From NCBI GenBank assembly GCA_043730365.1, contig JAYTKJ010000275.1:1-19958 (forward strand): DNA of 19,958 bases, written 5' to 3'. The notes beneath the pieces were generated by a model. The model was not told the DNA's origin, did not search any database, and saw only the letters and a program-made list of their open reading frames with translations. This stretch comes from VFZP01 sp043730365 (lineage in GTDB: Bacteria; Acidobacteriota; Terriglobia; Bryobacterales; Bryobacteraceae). A program made the position numbers and the translations under genes. This document shows positions 1 to 9,101 of this stretch, in pieces. Numbering within the stretch: position 1 is the first letter of the stretch; every line of letters begins with the position of its first letter.

Positions 1-22
1 ATTCAGGCTATTCTGGCCTAAG

Positions 23-967
23 TTATCGCCGCCAGATAATCACGCCGGTAGCGGTCTGCACTGCCGCTTCCACCGTGCGTAGCGCGACGCTGCGGGCCAC
101 GTTCGGCGGCACCACCAAAATATCGTCAGGCTGCATCAGTACATCCGGATCAAGCCCTTGCATCACGCGCTTCAGGTTCACCGCAATTTCGGTGCGATCC
201 GAACTATCCGGCTTCGGACGCATGATCTTGGCGCTCTTGGTGGACGCAGTCGCCAGCCCGCCTTCGGCCATCGCCAGCGCCTGCAGCACGCGCACAGACT
301 CTTTCTCGCGCAGCGTGAAGCCGCCCGGCTTCTTCACTTCGCCAATCACATAGACGAGATCGGCGCGGCGCACGGACACCACATCCTGCGGCTCAATGAT
401 CACGTTCAAGCTGGGATTCATACCCCGCGTGAGCGCGTCATTGTCAACCTCGGCGACGCTAAACTGCCCCGTAGAATCGTCGTGCGCTCCCGGCAGTGCC
501 ACCCGGCCGCGGGCCAGTTGTCGCGTCACGGTGAGCTTGGGACCGGCGTCGTCCCGCAAGCCGCCGGCCAGCGAAAGCATCTCGATGAGCCGTTTGCGTT
601 CGGTAACCTGATACACTCCCGGCGTCTTGACAGAGCCGATCACCGAGACCGGCAGATTGCGCTGGCTGACGAGCGTCACCGCGACCTCGGGCTCCAGCAC
701 AAACTCCTTCAACTGCTCACGCAGCGCGGCCTCTAGTTGCTCGAGAGTTTGTCCGGCGGCACGCACCCGGCCCACCAGCGGCAGATGCAGATAGCCCTCA
801 TCGTCGATCGCCAGAGCGTCGCGAGGAATCTCGGGGGCGTGCAGCGCCAGGACTCTCACTTGATCGTGCGCCCCCAACGTGTAGGCGGGTGGGGCAACAA
901 CATTTTCGGCGGCCTGCGAGCCGACCATTGCCCCGCATGCAACCAGAAGAAATAGGCGTATCAACAT
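23..967 (-). CDS. Polysaccharide export protein, Wza/OPX family (SLBB domains)
   Basis: This is a periplasmic/outer-membrane export channel protein for the polymer made by this operon. The N-terminus is hydrophobic, followed by a Poly_export domain (from YTLGAHDQVRVLAL, about residues 29-110) and two SLBB-type modules. One module contains VIGSVKTPGVYQV and the other YVIGEVKKPGGFTL. The last ~22 residues (VALRTVEAAVQTATGVIIWRR) could form an amphipathic helix like the one by which Wza crosses the outer membrane; this is inference. The N-terminus contains LVAC, a lipobox match, but Cys11 is unusually early. A signal-peptidase I site near GSQAA is the alternative. Length 314 aa is slightly short for the family. 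It is the last gene of the operon, 6 nt after the SDR gene, and starts with ATG. Confidence 0.93.
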   Translation of the reverse strand: MLIRLFLLVACGAMVGSQAAENVVAPPAYTLGAHDQVRVLALHAPEIPRDALAIDDEGYLHLPLVGRVRAAGQTLEQLEAALREQLKEFVLEPEVAVTLVSQRNLPVSVIGSVKTPGVYQVTERKRLIEMLSLAGGLRDDAGPKLTVTRQLARGRVALPGAHDDSTGQFSVAEVDNDALTRGMNPSLNVIIEPQDVVSVRRADLVYVIGEVKKPGGFTLREKESVRVLQALAMAEGGLATASTKSAKIMRPKPDSSDRTEIAVNLKRVMQGLDPDVLMQPDDILVVPPNVARSVALRTVEAAVQTATGVIIWRR

Positions 968-973
968 GATTAC

Positions 974-2071
974 CTAGCGCCTCCTGACGCTTTCCATATC
1001 ACCATCCAAAGCGCGGCGCAGGATCTCGCGCACTTGGCCCGCATACGGCTCCATCGTAACGCGGCTATCGGAAAGACTCCTTAGCCGCTGTCCTGGAAAC
1101 ACCGTGTGGTTATTCCCATAGGGACGATACTGGCTCTCCCGTTCGCCCGCCGCAATCTCGCGAGCGGCATTGCGCGTGTGATAGACGGCCCGGAACTGAT
1201 TCTCGATCGCAGGCATCGCGGCGGTGAGATAGCTGGCGATCACGTCCTTACTGGCGAATACCAGCTTCTGCACCGGCGCAGCCATACCGCGAATCACGCC
1301 TTTCCAAGCTGACGGCTGAGGATCGGCGGCCAGCATCTGAATGCGCGGCGTCACCTCGGCGCGCCGGCAATACCATTCATGTACGTCGCGCCAGAACCAG
1401 CCGGGACTCGACAGCATCGTGTAGAGCCCGGACTGCTCACGTCCATTGACGATGCCCATCAATGCCTCGGCAATCGAGAACGCGAACACGGTATAGGACT
1501 CGGCATCCGGCACACTCGTGAGCCGGTCTCCCGCCGTGCGCACCGTCTGCAGCGTCTTCCGCGTCACAGCCTGCAACTCGCCATGCACCACGCCCACCCG
1601 CAACACATAGCCAGGCCGCTTCTGCTCACTAGCCGAGCGCATGGCCAACCGTTCCCCGTAGCGTTTGCAGGCGCCGTACATGTTACGCGAAAACCAATAC
1701 TCCTTCAGCGGTTGGTGAAAGTCCGGAACGCCAAAAGCGGTGACGCTGCTCAGGTAGACATACGGCACGCCGGCAGGCGCGGCAGCGGCGAGGCTCGGGA
1801 TCACTTCCCGCATAGTCGCGCGCACCTCGGACGCCGAACCGGTGGGCAGCGAAAAATCCGCCACCAGATCGCAACCGGCCAACACTTGCCGCATGGCCAC
1901 CGTATCACTGGCCTTGGCATGTTGCACCTGCAACCCGCAGCGCCGTAGAAACGCCGAGCCGATTTCGGTCCGGCAAACCGGCACGACTTCAATATCTTTC
2001 ATCATGCCCAGCAGCAGGCAGACCTCTGAGCCCACCTGTCCGTTGGCGCCGATAATGGCGATCTTCTTCAT
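974..2071 (-). CDS. NAD(P)-dependent epimerase/dehydratase (atypical extended SDR)
   Basis: This is a nucleotide-sugar epimerase/dehydratase-like protein of 365 aa. The Rossmann glycine motif GANGQVG is at residues 8-14. A serine-rich strand (YVYLSSV) lies near residues 104-110. The catalytic-type YxxxK is YGACK, at Tyr132 and Lys136. The C-terminal ~100 residues do not resemble GalE or RmlB and I do not recognise them, so the substrate cannot be named. The start ATG overlaps the stop of the upstream Gfo/Idh gene by 4 nt (ATGA), implying translational coupling. The two probably act on one sugar nucleotide used in the polymer, which is inference from context. A quinone-oxidoreductase-like or atypical SDR role unrelated to sugars cannot be excluded. 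Confidence 0.85.
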   Translation of the reverse strand: MKKIAIIGANGQVGSEVCLLLGMMKDIEVVPVCRTEIGSAFLRRCGLQVQHAKASDTVAMRQVLAGCDLVADFSLPTGSASEVRATMREVIPSLAAAAPAGVPYVYLSSVTAFGVPDFHQPLKEYWFSRNMYGACKRYGERLAMRSASEQKRPGYVLRVGVVHGELQAVTRKTLQTVRTAGDRLTSVPDAESYTVFAFSIAEALMGIVNGREQSGLYTMLSSPGWFWRDVHEWYCRRAEVTPRIQMLAADPQPSAWKGVIRGMAAPVQKLVFASKDVIASYLTAAMPAIENQFRAVYHTRNAAREIAAGERESQYRPYGNNHTVFPGQRLRSLSDSRVTMEPYAGQVREILRRALDGDMESVRRR

Positions 2072-3108
2072 TTCGACCCTCCCTCGCGGCTCCGCTGGCG
2101 GGCAATCTCGTCGATCACCACTGTCGTCAGGTACGCCTCCGCCGCCGTGGTGTGATTGGACTCACCACGCCGCACCCCGTCCAAAAAACGACTCCAAAAA
2201 TCATGGAACATTTGAAACTTGGTAGAGGGAAACACGGCCGCATCGCGGGGCGTCAGATGATAGACAGCCCCAGCCCGCCTCGGCCGGACGCTGATCTTCA
2301 AATCGACCGCGTCGCCGTGTAGCGCATAACCCTGCCCTGGCAGCAGGTAGGATATCACCGCGTCGTCAAACTCCAGTTCTACGCCTTCAACAAGATCCTC
2401 AATGCCGGTGACGGTGATCTCGCACTTGGCCGTGCGCTCCCCCTCCAGATTCAGCGTGAAGACCGCGTGGGTGTGAAGATCCAGGTCGCCCTCCCACACG
2501 GTGCGAACCCGGTCCAGCGAAACGGACTGGGCGCGCGAGATAAACAGCAGCGAATCGATGCCATGGATGCCGAACTCGGAGACCATTCCGCCGCCGCCCT
2601 TTTGCGCATCGAGATAGTAGCGGCCATACGTCACCAAACCGGGCCGGCCATGTGCGAAACGGGCCGTGCGCAGCGGGCCGAACATGTGGGAGTCGATAAT
2701 TTCGCGGACCATCAAATTGGTGGACCACGAACGCATCATTAAACCGGAAGCCAGCACATGACTCGGAAACCAGGAGCAAATCCGCCCGTGCTCTTCCGCT
2801 GTGCGTGCAAACGGCTTTTCCACATAAAGAGCGGTACCCTGCTTCCGATAGTGCTCGTAGTAAGGAAGCCGCGCACCATAGGGAATCGCCAGCAGCACCG
2901 CATCGGCTTTCGGGAACTCTCCCGGCTGGTTCCCCAACACGCGAGACGGCACCTTGTAGGCTTTGCCCAGCGCCTGGCTGCGCGCCGCATCGACATCGGC
3001 CACCCAATCGAGTCGCGCACCGCCCAGCGCCTTCAACACCGGGACATGCGCCGTGCGGGCAATGTCACCCGCTCCAATCACTCCAATCGAAAGCACTGCC
3101 CCACTCAT
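2068..3108 (-). CDS. Gfo/Idh/MocA family oxidoreductase (sugar dehydrogenase) in the EPS operon
   Basis: This is a cytoplasmic NAD(P)-dependent sugar oxidoreductase of 346 aa. The Rossmann motif GAGDIA is at residues 12-17 and the family signature YVEKPF, with Glu-Lys-Pro at 97-99, follows. The C-terminal domain holds EFGIHGIDS with the conserved histidine region. I chose the start at MSGAVLSIG. It overlaps the stop of the upstream glycosyltransferase as ATGA, and the in-frame extension to 3183 lies inside that gene and is Arg/Gly-rich. The protein likely oxidises a nucleotide sugar for the polymer; relatives in such operons act on UDP-GlcNAc or dTDP-hexoses. Here no aminotransferase or acetyltransferase accompanies it. 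The substrate is unknown. Confidence 0.9.
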   Translation of the reverse strand: MSGAVLSIGVIGAGDIARTAHVPVLKALGGARLDWVADVDAARSQALGKAYKVPSRVLGNQPGEFPKADAVLLAIPYGARLPYYEHYRKQGTALYVEKPFARTAEEHGRICSWFPSHVLASGLMMRSWSTNLMVREIIDSHMFGPLRTARFAHGRPGLVTYGRYYLDAQKGGGGMVSEFGIHGIDSLLFISRAQSVSLDRVRTVWEGDLDLHTHAVFTLNLEGERTAKCEITVTGIEDLVEGVELEFDDAVISYLLPGQGYALHGDAVDLKISVRPRRAGAVYHLTPRDAAVFPSTKFQMFHDFWSRFLDGVRRGESNHTTAAEAYLTTVVIDEIARQRSREGGSK

Positions 3109-4340
3109 GCCGTTCGCACCTCGTCTCGATTCTCGATCGCCACTTTCGTCCCCAGCACGCGATCGTAGGCCGCTACCGCGCACCTGGCAGCTTCAGACCA
3201 GCGGAAGACTTTTTCGATTCGCGCCCGCCCGCGTTGACCCATGCGCAACCGCATCTCCGGGTCAGCGAGGAGCCCGGTTACCGCGCGGCTCACCGCACCC
3301 ACATCCCCCGGGGGCACCAGCACTCCGCACTCAGGCGTCGCGGCAAATGGAATCCCCGCCACGGTCGTTGACACCACCGGCAGGCGCGAAGCCATCGCTT
3401 CCAGCACCACCAGCGGCAGCGTGTCGCCCATGGTGGGATAAACGAACACGTCGGCCTCATGATAGAGCGCGCGCAGTTCAGCGTTAGAAACACCGCCAGT
3501 GAAAATCACACGTTTGGCCAGTTCCTCGGGGAGTTGCGCGTCGCGTAGCAGCGTATCGCGCTCGTCGGTAGATTTGAAGCGGCCGGCCAGGATTGGCTGG
3601 AATCGCCCGGGAATATCCTTCAGCGAGCGCAGGTACACGCCCACGCCCTTGTAGGCATGGACGCTGCCCATAAACAACAGCTTCGGGTCGTCCGTCAACC
3701 TGAACTTGCGCCGGACGTCCCGTGTCTCTTCTGCCGACGGCTGCTCCAGGAAAAACTCGTTGACACCGTTGGTGACCAGATGTACGCGCTCCGGCCCGAC
3801 GCCCAGCGGCGCCACCAACCCGCGATCATAGTCGGTCAAGGCAAAGATTGCCGACGATTCACGGATGAGACGCTGGAAGGGCCGGGTGATGGCCAGCGAT
3901 GCCAACGCCGCCTTCACGCGGCCGAAGCCGTTGATTTCGGCATAGCGGCTGAGCTCGTAGAACCCGTGGCTGCTGATCACGTAAGGAATTCCGCGCTGGC
4001 GGCATGCCTTGGCCAAGCGCGCCGCCGCGAAAGTCGGCACCAAATTATGGATATGCACCAGATCGTAGCCGCCGTTGATAGCCAGATCGGGTAAGCGCGA
4101 GTCATAGAGCGGCACGCTGGCCATGCGAGGCGCAAACCGCGCAGCCGGGCCCAACCGGTTCCAGCAGGCCAGGTGATGCGTCGTCAATCCGTCATTCGTC
4201 ACCGTGTGGTCGTGATCCCACATGATCGCCAAGTCGATATCGATCAACTTCGACGTGGCAACCGTCAAGTCGCGCGCGGCGTTCGTCGCCCCCGATACTT
4301 TGCGGAGCGGATGAGCAATGATGGCGGCAAGAATTTTCAT
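3105..4340 (-). CDS. Glycosyltransferase family 4 protein (first of two)
   Basis: This is a retaining GT-B glycosyltransferase of 411 aa, expected to act at the cytoplasmic membrane face and add one sugar to the lipid-linked repeat unit. The N-terminal Rossmann-like domain runs to about residue 190, with LVHIHNLVP near 95-102. The C-terminal nucleotide-sugar domain begins near LLFMGSVHAYKG. The EX7E motif of GT4 appears as Asp306-x7-Glu314 (GDTLPLVVLEAM), a conservative Glu-to-Asp change at its first position. I chose the start at MKILAAIIAHP because GGAGAG lies about 9 nt upstream, and the 28-residue extension (Cys/Arg-rich) overlaps the preceding epimerase. Gap to the epimerase is 19 nt; the stop overlaps the next start by 4 nt. 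The sugar donor is unknown. Confidence 0.92.
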   Translation of the reverse strand: MKILAAIIAHPLRKVSGATNAARDLTVATSKLIDIDLAIMWDHDHTVTNDGLTTHHLACWNRLGPAARFAPRMASVPLYDSRLPDLAINGGYDLVHIHNLVPTFAAARLAKACRQRGIPYVISSHGFYELSRYAEINGFGRVKAALASLAITRPFQRLIRESSAIFALTDYDRGLVAPLGVGPERVHLVTNGVNEFFLEQPSAEETRDVRRKFRLTDDPKLLFMGSVHAYKGVGVYLRSLKDIPGRFQPILAGRFKSTDERDTLLRDAQLPEELAKRVIFTGGVSNAELRALYHEADVFVYPTMGDTLPLVVLEAMASRLPVVSTTVAGIPFAATPECGVLVPPGDVGAVSRAVTGLLADPEMRLRMGQRGRARIEKVFRWSEAARCAVAAYDRVLGTKVAIENRDEVRTA

Positions 4341-4359
4341 AGTTGTTTTCTCTCCGTGA

Positions 4360-5307
4360 TCAGGATCTTTCGAGCAGTTCCGGCGGAATGTCCGGGTTAT
4401 TCCACAAGTCGCGCAGCGCGTCACTCAGTGTGAAACGCGGCGTCCATCCGTACGACTGACCAATACGTTCGATGGCCGCCGCTAGAAACGGCCGGTCCGA
4501 CGCGCGCATCCGGGCCGGGTCTTGCTCGATGCGCAAGGTTTCGCCCACCAGCAGGCCCAGCTTTTCCACGACGTCATAGACCGAGTGAGCTTGGCCGGTG
4601 CCCAGATTCACAGTGTCGGTACCTTGTCGCGCGGGCCCATTTAGCACCACTGCCGCAAAACCGTCGGCCACGTCCTTCACGTGAATATAGTCGCGCCGAG
4701 GGTGGCAATTGCCCAACCGCAAAGTGCGCGCGCCCTTCAGCACCTGCGCAAAAATGGCCGGCAGAATGTGCGGATTGGTTTCGCCCGGCCCCACCACGTT
4801 GAACAGCCGCACCACCCGCCCGTCCAGCCGGCGCTCGCGCGCGAAGTAGCTGACGTATTGCTCGGCATGCAGCTTGGTGAGACCATAAACATCCATCGGG
4901 CCCAACGCGCTGGAAGCCTCCTGGTGCGGAGTATCTTCGGCCGCATACACCGCCGCCGTCGAAGCCAACACAAATCGCGTCCCCTCCGCCGCGTGCTTCA
5001 ACAGGTTTGCCGTGCCCAGTGTGTTGATGCCGATCGCGTCGTCCACCAGCTTTTCGCACTCCGGAATAAAGTGAATGGCCGCCAGGTGAATAATGCGATC
5101 AGGGCGAAACTCAGCCAAGGCCCGCGCCACCGCCGCAGCATCGCGAATGTCTGTTTCGAAAAAGGCGAACCGGCTGCGCTCGGGCTCATTGAAACGGAAC
5201 TTGCCGTAGCGGAGATTGTCCATCACTCCCACTTCGTGGCTGTCATACAGCCGCCGCGTGAGCTCACGCCCAACGTAGCCATTGCCACCCGTGATCAGAA
5301 TCTTCAT
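4360..5307 (-). CDS. NAD-dependent epimerase, UDP-glucose 4-epimerase-like
   Basis: This is an extended SDR nucleotide-sugar epimerase of 315 aa, probably interconverting UDP-Glc/UDP-Gal or the GlcNAc/GalNAc pair to supply the operon's glycosyltransferases. The N-terminal GGNGYVG motif is at residues 7-13. MDNLRYG (29-35) lies where GalE enzymes bind the adenosine ribose. STAAVY (116-121) and YGLTK (Tyr141, Lys145) are the catalytic elements. RLFNVVGPGE is the usual substrate-loop region, and RRDYIHVKDV is the classical C-terminal GalE signature. Length matches short bacterial GalE proteins. It starts with ATG one nucleotide after the stop of the polymerase gene. Epimerase versus dehydratase is judged from overall pattern, so the exact substrate stays open. 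Confidence 0.92.
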   Translation of the reverse strand: MKILITGGNGYVGRELTRRLYDSHEVGVMDNLRYGKFRFNEPERSRFAFFETDIRDAAAVARALAEFRPDRIIHLAAIHFIPECEKLVDDAIGINTLGTANLLKHAAEGTRFVLASTAAVYAAEDTPHQEASSALGPMDVYGLTKLHAEQYVSYFARERRLDGRVVRLFNVVGPGETNPHILPAIFAQVLKGARTLRLGNCHPRRDYIHVKDVADGFAAVVLNGPARQGTDTVNLGTGQAHSVYDVVEKLGLLVGETLRIEQDPARMRASDRPFLAAAIERIGQSYGWTPRFTLSDALRDLWNNPDIPPELLERS

Positions 5308-5308
5308 C

Positions 5309-6679
5309 TCAGGCCATCTCCCATTTCATCTGCATCGGCTTAGACCTGCCGTGCGCGAATCCCAGCGCAAACCAGAACCAGATGCCGAGCACCGGCCCTT
5401 CCATCAGCACCCCGAACGAGCCATTGCCCCATGTGGCTACGAGCAGCACAATCCAGAACGCCAGTTCTTCACGGCGCAGCGCGTTAGCCACGGCGCCTCG
5501 ACCCCGCCATACCTTAAGAAACAACCCGCCCACCCCAACCGCCAACACCGACAGCCACGCCGCCAAGCCGACAAAGCCCATGCGGCTGAACACCGTGATA
5601 TTGAAGTTATGAGGTGATCGCACCGGCCAGGCATTCAATTCATCGCCCTGCAAATATGGATTGTAGATACTCAGGCTTTGTCCGAACCCCAACCCGAAGA
5701 GCGGGTTCCTGCTGTTGACCTCCTGCCAGAGCACGCGCCACCAAACAACGCGCCAATAAGCCGTACCCGAAGGGGCCGATGGATTAGCATCAACAAAACG
5801 ATCAAGCTTTGTCGCCTGCAGAAAGTCATCGGAGAAGAGGGTCACCCCGCCCGCAACCACGATGGCGAGGATCAGAAACACGGCCACCGTGCGCCTCGAA
5901 ATCTGCAGCGGCCGCCCCGGTGCAAAGTGCAGGATCGCCAGCATCCCAGCCGCCAGCGCCAAGCCGACTTTCACGCCACGCCCATGCGCGATCGCCACCA
6001 AACCCAGCGCCAGCACCCCCACCGCCGCCAACGGCTTCCGCCACTTCCCGAGGTTTCCTTGGTGAAGCCGCGGATGCAGCACCAGCAGGCCTGCCAAACC
6101 GATCTGCTGAACTTCCTCGTAGTTGGAGTTGAAAAACAGCGGCTCCCCGCGCCAGGGCAGCACGGGGCCTAGCGTCGCCACTCCCCACCCGAGCGTCATC
6201 TGCATCAGTTGATCCACCGTGCCCCAAACCAGCGCGAAGCCCCAGGCAATCGCTAGCGAGCGCCAGACCAGGGGGCCAATCCGCACATCGGAACCGATCG
6301 CGTGCCCAACGAAAAAGAACGCGCCGTAATACCAGATCGCTGCATCGCGGACCGCGTCGATACCGTTCTCACCCAGGCAGCGGGCCGTCAGCACTGCGCC
6401 CAAGGTCATGAATGCCACGATCAGACAGGCAAGCAAACTCTGGTCGGCAAGGAGCGCCCGTTGCAACCCGTAGCGATCCACCATCCAGATCACGCTCACT
6501 GCCAGCGCGATCTCCCCGATGAACAACGGCGGGATTCCGAGATACGTGGGTCCCTTGCCGAACACGGTCACCAGAAACAAGAAGGCGCAGAGAATCCAGA
6601 CCGGCCAAGGCAGCCGCGAGTCCGCGCGGACTGGCGCGGCGGTAGAGGAGGGCCATGCACCCGCGGTCGCAGTCGTCAT
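5309..6679 (-). CDS. O-antigen ligase/polymerase family membrane protein (Wzy-like)
   Basis: This is a polytopic inner-membrane protein of 456 aa with roughly ten or more hydrophobic segments, beginning at PVWILCAFLFLVTVF. The large periplasmic loop typical of the Wzy/WaaL family lies in the C-terminal half. It contains YWRVVWWRVLWQ, NPLFGLGFG and SPHNFNITVFSRMGFVG, with the arginine, glycine and histidine pattern of the PF04932-type family. In this operon, next to a flippase and with export proteins but no lipid A core genes, polymerase is more likely than ligase. I chose the start at MTTATAG because it overlaps the upstream glycosyltransferase stop as ATGA; a 13-residue extension to 6718 is possible but lies inside that gene. 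Confidence 0.88.
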   Translation of the reverse strand: MTTATAGAWPSSTAAPVRADSRLPWPVWILCAFLFLVTVFGKGPTYLGIPPLFIGEIALAVSVIWMVDRYGLQRALLADQSLLACLIVAFMTLGAVLTARCLGENGIDAVRDAAIWYYGAFFFVGHAIGSDVRIGPLVWRSLAIAWGFALVWGTVDQLMQMTLGWGVATLGPVLPWRGEPLFFNSNYEEVQQIGLAGLLVLHPRLHQGNLGKWRKPLAAVGVLALGLVAIAHGRGVKVGLALAAGMLAILHFAPGRPLQISRRTVAVFLILAIVVAGGVTLFSDDFLQATKLDRFVDANPSAPSGTAYWRVVWWRVLWQEVNSRNPLFGLGFGQSLSIYNPYLQGDELNAWPVRSPHNFNITVFSRMGFVGLAAWLSVLAVGVGGLFLKVWRGRGAVANALRREELAFWIVLLVATWGNGSFGVLMEGPVLGIWFWFALGFAHGRSKPMQMKWEMA

Positions 6680-7788
6680 GCCGCGCCTCCGGTCGCTCGG
6701 GCATCCATCGAAGGCCAAGGATACGGGCGGCCGCCTGCTTGCTCGGTCAGCACGTCAACGTAGCGGTGGATCATTCGTTCAAAGCTGAATTGGTCGTCAA
6801 CTGGTGGCGGTGCCTCCGCCCGGTTGAGAACCCGGCCTATCGCGTCGGCGAATAGCTCCAGATTGAACGGCGGCACCAGTTCGTCATAGGGCCCCGCGAC
6901 TTCTGGATTAGCCGTGACGTCCCAGGCAATGACCGGACGCCGCGCCTGCCTGGCTTCGATAATTACGGTCGGCAAGCCTTCCATCTGCCCATGCGACAGG
7001 AACACCAGCGCGTCCATTTGGCTGAAAGCCTCAGCCGGATTGGCGGCCAGGCCTCGGGCATGGATACGCGGTTCGCTGGCCGCCCGGCCCCGCATCTCCT
7101 CCGCCAGCGAGCCATCTCCAAAGACGTGCCATTCGCAAGGGATTCCCCGCGCGACCAACCCGCGATCGAGTTCGAAAATGTCGAAGGGATACTTCTCCGG
7201 CTCCAGGCGTCCAAGGAACCCCAACCGGAAGGGCTTCTCAAACCGCGGCGGAGCGAGGCTACTCAGTTGATCGGAATCGGGCACGCCATTCAGAATCACC
7301 ACTGCTTTGGATTCGGCCACGTCGAGATGCGAACAAACGCTCCGGCGCACATATTCCGAACAACCCACCAACTTCCAGTCTCCATTGGCCAGGCGGCGCT
7401 GCACGGCACGCCACGGCAAAGTACGCGCTCCCTGCAGGATCGGCCGGTTCCCGTAGCGCAGGCCATGCTCGGTCCAAACCACTGGCACATCCAGCGGCAA
7501 CAGAGGTAGCAACGAGCCATGGGCTGAGACTACGTCGATGGCACACTGCCGAATCAGGCTGCGTAGTTGCCAACAGTTGCGCAGCAATGCATCCGGCCGT
7601 CGCGCGAAGGCGCAAGGAACAAACTCCACCTGCGGGCTGATTCGCTCCCGCAATACCGGCACGGTCTGATACGGCCCCACCAACACCACGCGGTCCAAAA
7701 GGGCAGCAAGCCCGTTGGCGATGCTCAGCGCCACCCGCTCCATGCCGCCCGCCGGCGTAACCCAACTATTCCAAACTAGAACGTTCAT
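6676..7788 (-). CDS. Glycosyltransferase family 4 protein (second of two)
   Basis: This is a retaining GT-B glycosyltransferase of 370 aa, cytoplasmic or membrane-associated. The glycine-rich acceptor-domain loop TPAGGMERVA is at residues 11-20. The linker motif VILNGVPD (164-171) introduces the donor domain, followed by LGFLGRLEPEKYP. A canonical EX7E motif is at Glu270 and Glu278 (MEGLPTVIIEAR). It lacks a signal peptide or membrane segment. The ATG start overlaps the flippase stop by 4 nt (ATGA), and its own stop overlaps the polymerase start in the same way. It likely adds an internal sugar of the repeat unit. Donor and linkage cannot be read from the sequence. Confidence 0.93.
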   Translation of the reverse strand: MNVLVWNSWVTPAGGMERVALSIANGLAALLDRVVLVGPYQTVPVLRERISPQVEFVPCAFARRPDALLRNCWQLRSLIRQCAIDVVSAHGSLLPLLPLDVPVVWTEHGLRYGNRPILQGARTLPWRAVQRRLANGDWKLVGCSEYVRRSVCSHLDVAESKAVVILNGVPDSDQLSSLAPPRFEKPFRLGFLGRLEPEKYPFDIFELDRGLVARGIPCEWHVFGDGSLAEEMRGRAASEPRIHARGLAANPAEAFSQMDALVFLSHGQMEGLPTVIIEARQARRPVIAWDVTANPEVAGPYDELVPPFNLELFADAIGRVLNRAEAPPPVDDQFSFERMIHRYVDVLTEQAGGRPYPWPSMDARATGGAA

Positions 7789-9101
7789 CGCGCAGCGCTC
7801 CCCATCGCGCTGTTTGCTCGCCTGGTTTGGCGCCGAAACAACACCGCTACTGTAACCAGCCCGGCCAGATTGGCCAGCACCAAGGTTGAAGCAACGCCGG
7901 CCAATCCGAACGTCCGCGCGGCCGGGATGCCGGTGGACAGGTATACAACGCTCGCAGCGAGATAGGCCAGGATCAGTCTCTTGGAACCGCGCATGGCGCG
8001 CAATCCCATGGCCAGGCTCTCGGTCCCTGTGGCCAATACGGCGGGCAGAATCATCCAGGGCAAAAGGTCAACCACCTCCAAAAACTTGCCGCTGTAGGCG
8101 ATGCCCAGTAACGGACGTCTCAGCACGCTGACGATGAGCATATAGAATGCCGTCCCTGCCAGAGCCAGCCCTGTCAGAAGCCAGACCGTCCGTTCCGGCG
8201 ACTCGCCATCCCTGCCGAACTTCCCCGACACGTAGGGCTGCAAGAGCCGCAGCACCGAAGTCATGGCTTGCGTTACCGGCAGCGAGAAGTTCTGCAGCGC
8301 CCGCAGCGCACCCGCCTGGCCATCGCCAAGAACGGTCGCCGCCACTGGGTAGCACAAGCTCGCCGGGAGCCAGGCCACGAACGCGATGGCCATTTCCCAA
8401 CGGCCGTACTGCCAGCCTTCGCGCCACACTTCCCTCACGCTGAGCTGCCCGCCCCACACCGGCTTGAGCCGAAAAAGAAGCCACATTCCCGCCACCATGC
8501 CAGCCGACCCCATCATCAAAATCCCGCTCACCGCCGTCAGCCATCCCAAGTGGCGCAACGCCATCACACCACCCACCAACACTACCGCGTAGAGAGCGGC
8601 GCCCCAGGCCGCGGGCTCTGGCTCCAGCCGCAAATACCAGGCGCTCCGCGCCAGCCAAAGCAGGAGAACCGCCGGAGTAGCTGCTGCCATAGCGGCCAGA
8701 CAGCGCGCCAGGTCCTGCTTGTCGCTCAGCGTCGCAAAAGCCAATGCCGCCAAACCCAACACCGCCAGACATCCCGCCCCCAGCCAATAGTGCAGCCTGA
8801 TCATCGCTCCGGCATACTCGTCCTTTCGATCCGCAAAAAGCGTCGTGCCCAGCAGGAGTGACGGCGTAAGTAGCACACCCTGATACAGATTCGCGATCAG
8901 CAGAAAAATCGCAAAGGCCACCGCATACGCGCCATATTCAGCCGCGGGCAAAGCACGGGCAAGAATGATCGAGAGCGCGAAATTGGACCCGGATGTGAGC
9001 AACTGGTCGACGAAAGCCGCGACCCCGCGTCCGGCCCACAAGCGCCACCGCAAGGAGGCTACCGGCGCCGGTGCCGTTTGAGTTGCGAAAGGCGTTGTCA
9101 A
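7785..9101 (-). CDS. Polysaccharide flippase, Wzx/MATE-like
   Basis: This is a multi-pass inner-membrane protein, 438 aa from the chosen start, with about 12 hydrophobic segments. The N-terminal segment ARALPAAEYGAYAVAFAIF and the internal GALRALQNFSLPV resemble Wzx/PST-type exporters. It should flip the undecaprenyl-linked repeat unit to the periplasm for the polymerase. I propose a TTG start at 9101, forming a TTGA overlap with the stop of the phosphoglycosyl transferase; GGGGGCG just upstream could serve as ribosome binding site. A GTG at 9164 would add 21 residues but overlaps that gene by 67 nt. The stop overlaps the next gene by 4 nt. Confidence 0.88.
   Translation of the reverse strand: MTTPFATQTAPAPVASLRWRLWAGRGVAAFVDQLLTSGSNFALSIILARALPAAEYGAYAVAFAIFLLIANLYQGVLLTPSLLLGTTLFADRKDEYAGAMIRLHYWLGAGCLAVLGLAALAFATLSDKQDLARCLAAMAAATPAVLLLWLARSAWYLRLEPEPAAWGAALYAVVLVGGVMALRHLGWLTAVSGILMMGSAGMVAGMWLLFRLKPVWGGQLSVREVWREGWQYGRWEMAIAFVAWLPASLCYPVAATVLGDGQAGALRALQNFSLPVTQAMTSVLRLLQPYVSGKFGRDGESPERTVWLLTGLALAGTAFYMLIVSVLRRPLLGIAYSGKFLEVVDLLPWMILPAVLATGTESLAMGLRAMRGSKRLILAYLAASVVYLSTGIPAARTFGLAGVASTLVLANLAGLVTVAVLFRRQTRRANSAMGSAAR

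Noticed and set aside
3109..3183. N-terminal extension of the Gfo/Idh/MocA gene in the polysaccharide operon
   Set aside because: The extra 25 residues lie inside the upstream glycosyltransferase gene and are Arg/Gly/Ser-rich; the ATGA-overlapping start fits the operon pattern.
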